Shown: positions 56,235 to 64,000 of the stretch, piece by piece
How the letters are laid out: every line of letters begins with the position of its first letter
Numbering within the stretch: position 1 is the stretch's first letter
NCBI GenBank assembly: GCA_007115705.1
Contig: QXEO01000215.1
Location: 372,001 to 436,000 of the forward strand
Source: Dactylis glomerata
Lineage: Eukaryota; Streptophyta; Magnoliopsida; Poales; Poaceae
Direction of reading: 5' to 3'
DNA: 64,000 nucleotides
Notes under the pieces: model-generated
Seen by the model: only the letters and a program-made list of their open reading frames with translations
Told to the model about the DNA's origin: nothing
The model's database searches: none
Made by a program: the position numbers and the translations under genes

Positions 56235-58447
56235 AGAGAGGTGGCAGTGCATGGTGAACCAGGCTCATGTTAGGGTTTGGGTGGTGTGATGGCCTCTGGT
56301 TGGGCAATAGAGGCGGTTGAGAGAGTGAGAGGAGGACAGAGAGGTGCCTTGCTCGGTCAGGAACCAAGGGTGGGGCTGCATCATGCTTCCAATAGTTTAG
56401 TAACCAAGATTTGGCATAAAACTCCTTCTCCTCCTTCCAACCACTAGGAGACAAAAAGAGAGGTGTGATGCTACAGTGATTTTCGACCAGGGATATGTGA
56501 TAGTGCTGGGAAGGTCAAGGTGGTGGTTTGGTGAAGTTTCAAATAATTTTGAATTGGATAGGGATAGATATGGTGATGAATGCATGCATGATGCCAAGTC
56601 TTGAATTTTTGGGTTAGTCCCACATTGCACCAAACAAAGGCATGCACAGATGGATTAGATGAGTATGATTTGGTGAGACTAATAATATTGCCAACTTGGA
56701 AGATTTTATTTGGTAATAGGCAAGATCAACAAAAAAAGTGAAATGTGAAGATTTGCCCTATACTACTTGAGACAAGAGTTTGGAAATTTGAAGATGAACC
56801 ACTAGGGTTTTTGGTTCATATGATTTCTAAATTCATAAGAGAGCATGGTAGAGTTTCCACAAATTTATTTGATGAGGAAATATGCAAGAATGACTTAATT
56901 GACATCCCCATGCATTTTGGTTAATAGGAAGATAGAATGAGAAGATGGTCTCATAAAATATATTTGTGATGAAAAAGAGATGATAGAAGGCATGAATAAC
57001 ATTTACAAATATTATCTGAGGAAGGTTTGGATTTTTAGACAGAGTTGATGGTGGATGTTGGCAAGTGACCAAGAAGGTTAAGGGAAAATAAAATGGGGTA
57101 AAACAGTTTGGACTAGGGTTCAAATCATAGTCACATAAATGGGTGGAAGGCTTCAAATTGCACCAACAAGTGCAGGGATAGTTAGAATAGATCAAAGATA
57201 AGAGGAATAGGTCATAGGATGGTCTCTAAACAATTTACTTCGAAATTTAAAAGTGTGAGCAGAAGTGCATCTGATAAAGGTCAAATGGTCACTGATTTGA
57301 TTAGGGTTGGAAACAGGATTAGAAAAATTAGAATATGGCATCCAATGATTAAGTGGTAATGGAAAGAATGGAAGATCACATGTCAAGGATGAGTTCTAGG
57401 AAGGTACAATGTCATGGATAGAATAGATGAGCTTAATACAAGAGTCGGAAAACTGAATCTGTTAACAGGCACGAAGATAGTCTACACACCAGGTGTTTGA
57501 CGAAATGCCTGGAAGAAAATACTTTCCAGAAATTGAGAGGAACTTCTCAAGGTTGGATGGGGATGGTTCCTATAACCTTCGGGGTGTTTAATTGGGTCAA
57601 ATTGATTGGTGCCAAAGTCCTCAGGAAGGGCTCCTAATGTCTTATGGTAAGACATTAAAGTTAGGGTTTTAGGATTGACATCAAAATAGGTTTTATTTGA
57701 AAGATAGAATGAAAATACCTTACATGGGACAAAATATCAATTGATGGGTTTTGAATAGGTTAGGCCACAGGCTTAATGGAGGATCATATTTACACACAAG
57801 CAACTTATCAAAGTCAAACAAAGTCACACAAAGTCAACTCACGACACATCGTCAAACATTTGCAGCTAATCTAGCATTACCAGAGGCAATGGTTAAACAA
57901 GTGTTCAATAGTGATCAAGCCATGAGAAGTTGAAAAGAGTTTCAAGAAAGGAGTAAGGCTTGGTAGATAATTTCAGAAACAAATGGAGACATAAACATCT
58001 CCTTTATCAAGTTTTTATCAAAGGTGTCTTGAAAGACCACTTATCAAAGGTTTATAAAATAGTTTTATAAAATAGTGGGATCACAACACTGTATCCCTGT
58101 AATTTTAGAAATACTAGTTTTGGTAAAGACCTTGTTTTGAAATGGGTCTTGGCTCCTATTTTTAGACCATAAAACATTTTGAAAATAAAGGAGGTGCCAA
58201 GATACTTTATTTCGAGAAAAAGGCTTGTAGCACAAAAGATGGCCTGATCACAAGAACTCAAAGATTGAGTTGGCCCACAAGCTTATTCTTCAAATTACAC
58301 TGTTGCAGACACAATTTACACAACAGCATGGCAAACATGCAATAGATTCCAGTAAATCTGATTTAGCACAAAAAGTTTTTTTGTTGGCCCTCATTTTTAC
58401 ATTTCTAAACTCAGCTTAAACAGGGTTACAAGAAGTGGGGTGTTACA

Positions 58448-60702
58448 GCTCTTCCCCCCTTAAACAGAATCTCGTCCCGAGATTCCTAAGCGTAGTAGTA
58501 AGAGGTGTTGAGACTAAGTTAGAGTTAGACTTCAAAAGGTTGATCTTCCAACCTTTAGATGATAATCGGAGTTGCGTTGATGACTTGCTTTTGCTGAAGA
58601 CGTAGATCATCTTCACTTGCAGATTTTGACGGCTGAAGAGTTGATGTTACCGAAGGTATCTTTTAGAAACCTCTTGAAGACACTTTTACTATTTAGCAGG
58701 GTCAAGCTATCTAGTATGTACGAAAAGATCCTACAAGAGTCAAGGCTTCTTGTGTAGCTTTTGTTGACTTGGGGCCATCGGTTCCTTCGAGTAACTTGAT
58801 GGAATCTTCAAATCTTGGTATCGTACCTTGAAGCTTGATGTTGGCGTAGACCTTTCATTTTGAGCTTGCCGTCCTCCGAGGATGGTAGACAAGAGCATTT
58901 ATGCTTTGGTCTTGATAGGTACGCCAAATCTATCGACTTACTTCTCTACGCCTCCTAACTAACAAGGTGCAGGTTAGTCCTAATGGAAACCATTCTTTTG
59001 GGTTGTCTTGTGCTTGAGATGAAAACGCTTCATGTGGCGGCGCACCACCAACGGTGTGTCTTCCAGTAGTCAATGATCTATTCCTTTTTGTCTTTGGGTT
59101 GGTGGAGACCATTGAATATCCTCTTGCCTCTCCATCTTCTTGTAGCCTTGAGGATCTTGAGGTATATTGCGATACCTTGAGTTGACTTGATCTTCCGAGA
59201 AATCTTCATGTGGATTTCTACCCGTGGCAAAAAGTCAGTTTTGGCTTCAAACCTGTCAAAAATTTGAACAAGTGAGTGAGTTAGTTAGAAAAGTCTTCAT
59301 TTCTTCTCGTTGCTACCTCCATTGGCATCTCCTAAATGCGGAGTCGACATTGATGGCCTGATTTTTGGAGAGTCTTCACCCTTGTATTTGCGTAGTGGAG
59401 ATCAATCACGTGAGTGTTTGGGCTTCAAGTGGCGATAACGGGTTTAACTTTGAGAGTTAGGCTAGGCTTTGATACTTCTATGCTCAATGATAGTTGGCTT
59501 GTTAGAAGATTAGCAAGTGTTGGGGTACTAAGAGAGTATTATCAATGTTAGCAAAACTCTAGATTTAAGGTTAGGCGATTCAGGTTAGTGAAGTCTTTGT
59601 CTTCTAGAAGTCCCTTGTAGTCTAGGCGGGTCTATCTTCTGCTTCTTGGTGTCGTAGGAAGATCTTGACGGAGCTTGAAACAATAAGCACAATTTGTTAT
59701 GCCAGACCTTGGGTATGTTTTGTAAGAAGAAAAGTAACACTCTACTAACAAGGTTAGAGTTAGTGTTTTATTACTTTTAACTTGTCTATGCTACTCGAGC
59801 TGACATAAATGGATAAGAGGAAAACACATTTTAGAGAGGTCGCCTATTTGGGGTTTTACCAGCTAGAGGGTTTTTAAGGCTGAGAGGCCGAAAACAAGCA
59901 CCACAAGGTAGCAACACACACTCAAGGAACACACACAAGCAACCTTTAAACAATCATATCAAGCATATGAGGTGCTTCAAGTACCAAGAACGCCTAATAT
60001 TCGCGGTGTTTGGGGGTAGCTCAACCAAAACAATTGAGCTTATCCTATTCATCCTAGGGTCATGGTTGGTCATAGTTGTTGACTCCTTTATCTGTTTGAC
60101 TTTTGTCTTAGTATAAACTCGATGGCAGTCAGTGTTCAAGTTGAAGCATCGTTGAGTCGTCGATGTTGGTTTGGGATGTGCAGATTTGTAGGTCTTCTTG
60201 TCTCACACCATCCGGATGTGAGGTCCTCAGAAAGGTTGCTAAAGTCCTTCATATGCGACAATGTCTCGTGCTAGGCCTAAAAATTTCTAGTCAAGCAACT
60301 GAGGACTTGATCCTTGACGACTGCAAAGGTGCGAGTCCAGGGAGGAACAAAGTCAGTTCCTTGACAGAGCCTTTGGTGTCAACCAAATGCAAAATATTTG
60401 TCGACACCCTTCTTTCTTTGCAGATGTCCTTCTGAATATCTGCTCCATCTTGTGCTGCTAAGCTTCAGCTCTATTTGGGGTACAACGTCCAGTATTTAGA
60501 TTTTGAAGGGGATGAGACAAGATAGTAAAAGCAGTGAAAACTTTGGCAATCGGAGGGATAAGGTTAGCGGTTTTTGAAAAGGTGAGAATAGTATAAGCCA
60601 CTATATTGGCTATTTAGAAAAATAAATTTTGTATTTAGTTTTACCCAAAATACTACTTTCCTAACCAACGCCCATGCTAACTAAGGTCTCCTACAGTCAG
60701 GA
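58448..60702 (-). other. Non-coding body of element A
   Basis: Minus strand, from primer site to polypurine tract (AAGGGGGGAAGAGC at 58448-58461). No frame above about 96 codons on either strand and no retrotransposon domain. A body of 2.26 kb is too short for gag-pol, so A depends on enzymes from elsewhere. Confidence 0.7.
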
Positions 60703-60716
60703 TGGCTCTGATACCA
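60703..60716 (-). other. Primer-binding site of element A
   Basis: The minus strand reads TGGTATCAGAGCCA, four bases past the LTR end. Initiator-tRNA-Met type. Confidence 0.85.
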
Positions 60717-60720
60717 ACTC

Positions 60721-63700
60721 TGTGGGGACCCCGAATTACCCATCCGGAATACCCGATATGCATACAATTCACGATCCCATGATCAGTGTGTCGTGAATCC
60801 ACATATCCGAGTTGATAACAGAATTACATCATCCATTACAGTAATGAATAATAAACTTACAACTAGTCACATGACCAAGCTCGATAATGCCACGCAGGGC
60901 AAGTTCACATATAAGCAGCGGATACCAAACAGCGTTGATGACCCACGTCATGCCTACTACCCTACAGGCAAATGACTGGGAGACATTCCTAGTTCGCACC
61001 AGCGTCGCTGAACTCCTCACCATCGTTCTCATAACCTTCTTCATAATCTGACCAATTTAATATCCAGGGACAAAGCCGTGAGTACATTTGAATTGTACTC
61101 GCAAACCATCTAAGGGAGGGAGTTTGATATGCAGTATGGTTGTAGCAAGGATAGGCTCTAGTCTAGTTTACTTTCTTCAAAACACGGTTTCCTTGTGTCG
61201 ATATAGCATGTCCAGAATCATGTTCTACGACATCTCTATATCCTTATTAAAAATCTTTTGTAAAACATTTTTGCTAAAAATCTCTAGGAAGGGGGGGAAA
61301 CCCTTTTTCGTTCATAAATCAGGTCAATCAAACATGACCATTTCCATGCATAAAACCAGGTCAATCACACATGACCAACTTCAATTCCTCGGCAGTACCC
61401 TGCAAGTACTCCGAACCATACTTGTGCCACGGCAGTACCCTCCGAGTACTCCGTTCGGCACTTTCCTCCATTTTTCTGAAACCCACTTTTTAAAATAAAA
61501 CCGACATTGGGCTAAGTAACGGTCATCCCAACTGTCCATGGCCGAGGACTCGGCTATTCGAATAGTTTTACACTCTGCAGAGGTTGTACACTTTACCCAC
61601 AATCATCCGGATAGTCATCGTGTGGGCATCTTCCCCGCATAACATCATATGCCACGACAAGCACCCGATCAAAACCTTTCGCTTATCTACCTTAGTATGG
61701 GAATCTACCCTATGGAGTATGTACCTCCCCAGCACACCCTGGCAGTCTACCTCCACGTTCGAGCGTAACTCCAGTGCCACGTCAGGAGACCCATAGTGTC
61801 TTCAGGCCGGATAAATCCCTCACTAGATCCCGATTCACTATTGCCTAGTCGCGGCAATCTGGATTCTGGGGTACCGCGTACCCTTTTATAGTTATGAGAC
61901 TCCTGTACTAAAATAAACAAACTACGAAATAAGCCCCGTCCCATACCAGGGTAATTGTGGTTGCACAGGTTAATTGTTCTGAGCAAACACTTAGTGATCA
62001 CCAATGTCATTTCTGAAAAACTCCTGCCTCCAACTCCGAGAAATACATCCCCACCTTATTTTCAAACACATTTTTGAAATCCATCAATGGAATAGCACTC
62101 CATTCCAAGGTTTTCAAAATCATTTTCAAAGACCCATTTCAGTGTTCCCAACTTAGAGTTTTTGCTCCACTACAAAGTATTCCAAAGGTCATGATGCTAA
62201 CCATCATGCCACTAACCCAAGGGATAAGTAGGTGTCAAGAGGGTGTCATCCATGAGGATGATAACAAATGACTTGTGGAGCCAAGTCGCCAATAATTGCT
62301 ATCTAGAGGTGATAACAATATAACATCATGCAATTTCATAAACATTTATAAAACATGCAATAAGTAAAACTAGGATCAGATATGAATCAAGTTTAGATGG
62401 CTTGCCTTGGTCATCTTGTCCCTAGTCTTCTCCTTGATATCCAAATACTTTCCCTTCCTCGATACTCTCGGTGTCGTTTGAATCTAGCACCAATAATTAA
62501 TAGTGGCATAAGTATGCAAGCACAAACAAGCCATACACATCACCACAGCAAACAAATCACACCAAGCAAGTATCAGAAACAACAAACACCATACTGAACA
62601 GTTTCAGGCATTTTCAACAATAACTTTTTCTATGAATAAAGCAAAGATTTACCTATTAACTAAACCCTAATGGAGCTCCAAACAACAAGAAGACAATTCA
62701 ATTGGCTGACAGCATGCTATCAGCATACCAATAGAAAGTTACCATTTTTATGAAGCCAACAAAAGTGGATTCACTCAAAAAGGATTGCCAGTTATTTTCC
62801 TATGATTTTTCTAGTGATGAAAACTACTGTTTCAGATTTAATTCTACCAGAAAATCATACAAGCTCAGAAAAAATATATCCTATGGTCATTAGCAAGAAT
62901 TCATAGTACAAGATCACCCAAAATTGGTTTCACTTAAAAATACTTCACAGATTAGGTTTTAAAATTCCCTAAAGTCGGATCTGGTATTAATTTGCAAAAA
63001 CAACCATGCTAAAAAATAAGGACCTAATTGCAACCAGGCCAGTGGCATGTGAAAGGTGCTGCAGAAGGTTTCCCTACAAAATTGGATTCAATCCAATTGG
63101 GTCTCTGGGTCTCAAGATATGGAATTATTAGTGTAAAAGACACATTATGCAAAATTAAATACCAAAAAGAAAATACACTAAATTTTGGCAAGCCACTTGT
63201 ACTGGATGTTGGGTAAATAGTTCTAGATCAAGCATAAAATTGGATCCACTCATGTTCATGCATTTAACAAATATTTTGGGATTTATTTCTAGCAGCAAGT
63301 CAGTCAGATCTAAAAAAAATAAAGGATTTGCTAATAAAAAAACATCTCGCGGGCCAGATCTAACAGATCTGGGGCGATCAGCTGGGTCGCCGGCCCACTC
63401 CGCCCAGGCGCGCGTGGGAGAGGCATTTAAACGCCCGACAGGAGGGTCCTGGTGGTCAGCGGATGCGGTGGCCAAGGGGTAAGAGGCAACCCGGGCTGTC
63501 CAATCTAGTGCCGATCGATGGCCTACGGTCATCTTCCACCTCTGACCTCGGCGGACAGGAGAGGGAACCCTAGCCCGCAGATGGGGATCGAGGGGCTCAC
63601 CTAGGGGCACGCTCTGGCCACGGGAAGGCGACGAGGGGAAGCGGTGGTCCACGCCGAGCTCAACGAGGGGCGGGAGCGGTGGTAGGACTTCTGGATGGTG

Positions 63701-64000
63701 ACCTGCGCGTCGGTGATGAAATCGGCCACTCCAGATTCATGGCGGGGTCAACATGCCGGTGTCCCTGGGTCAAAATAGACTACGGGATTAGGTAGATATT
63801 GATGCGAGGATTGCATGCATGCGGGAATATAGAGCAGAGATGGTCCAGAGAGGTGGCACGGTGGTCTTCTTCCTCCCAGACCGGGAGGAGCTTTCTTCCT
63901 CTCCTCACTGCTGCAGAGCAAGGGGGCGTGCAGGTGTCCCTAGGAGGCTAAGGTAAGTGTGGGGGAGTAAAATGAGGAAGCAGAGACGGGTGAGAGGAGT
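60721..64000 (-). repeat. 5' LTR of element A, cut by the window edge
   Basis: Ends GGGGTCCCCACA at 60721 and parallels 35859-36724 plus 53092-56230 throughout, without the CRM element and without the MITE. The LTR start is outside the window. Confidence 0.88.

Larger units (their letters stand above)
53092..58447 (-). repeat. 3' LTR of element A, main part
   Basis: Parallels 61577-64000 up to about 56230 and continues to the LTR start TGTAACACCCC at 58447. Contains a MITE at 54824-55536 absent from the other LTR, and a TATA box at 56226-56234. About 2 kb near the LTR start (56300-58447) has only short frames and nothing recognisable. Confidence 0.85.
35859..64000 (-). mobile_element. Element A: giant-LTR, non-coding LTR retrotransposon (LARD-like)
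   Basis: The 3' LTR is 35859-36724 plus 53092-58447 (split by the CRM element), the body is 58448-60720, and the 5' LTR runs from 60721 past the window end. Without insertions the LTR is about 5.5 kb. It starts TGTAACACCCC (minus strand, 58447) and ends GGGGTCCCCACA. The 2.3-kb body has a primer site and polypurine tract but no coding region. Very long LTRs around a non-coding body define large retrotransposon derivatives such as Sukkula; I have not shown it is that family. It inserted into element E; the left flank is TGTAT. Confidence 0.82.

Noticed and set aside
59954..60435. Small ORFs in element A's body
   Set aside because: Short, opposite strands, no similarity to Gag or Pol; consistent with non-coding DNA.

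Overview
This is repeat-filled plant DNA, almost certainly from a grass of the wheat/barley/rye tribe (Triticeae). The evidence is the LTR families present (Copia LTRs containing ATATGCCC and GAGGCAATAATAA, Athila-type Gypsy LTRs starting TGATACGT with a tRNA-Asp primer site, a CRM-type chromovirus whose ORF runs into its LTR), together with grass-type Harbinger and Helitron ends. I found no intact host gene in 64 kb. The window is a stack of transposons inserted into one another, and several layers can be closed exactly by target-site duplications (TSDs).

Left third. The oldest host sequence is a plus-strand Athila-type Gypsy element (E), seen at 16890-21008 and again at 35270-35858. A plus-strand chromovirus deletion derivative with 3.6-kb LTRs (B, 2328-16889) lies in E. 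B's 3' LTR carries a young, nearly complete Copia element (5900-14475; TSD GGAAA; two 1691-bp LTRs). B's 5' LTR is cut by a minus-strand non-autonomous Gypsy (C, 1-2327) that runs off the left edge.

Middle. A minus-strand non-autonomous Gypsy (D, 21009-35269) sits in E with TSD GCCAC, splitting an ORF. D is rearranged inside. It holds a decayed plus-strand Copia half (23690-27252), an inverted copy of the D/E/A boundary (27253-28577, matching 34745-36026), D's own primer site and Gag-like ORF in the wrong orientation (28744-30226), and a Copia LTR swollen to 4.5 kb (30227-34744). The swollen LTR holds a TTTGTTCC-rich higher-order repeat and a promoter resembling wheat U3/U6 Pol III promoters.

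Right half. A minus-strand element with about 5.5-kb LTRs and a 2.3-kb non-coding body (A, from 35859 past 64000; LARD-like) is split by a CRM-type chromovirus (36725-53086; TSD GGTTG). The CRM carries a truncated retroelement with an Asn/Ser/Tyr-rich ORF (40205-41934) and an 8-kb PIF/Harbinger-like element (42989-51000; TSD TAA). The Harbinger in turn contains two apparently nested Helitrons. A 713-bp Harbinger-type MITE (54824-55536) sits in one LTR of A, and the other LTR keeps the empty site.

Nothing here works as a pathway. The elements are linked by insertion history, and their ORFs are decaying mainly through C-to-T or G-to-A nonsense changes, as expected of heavily methylated DNA. All family names are from memory of motifs and remain to be confirmed by database search.
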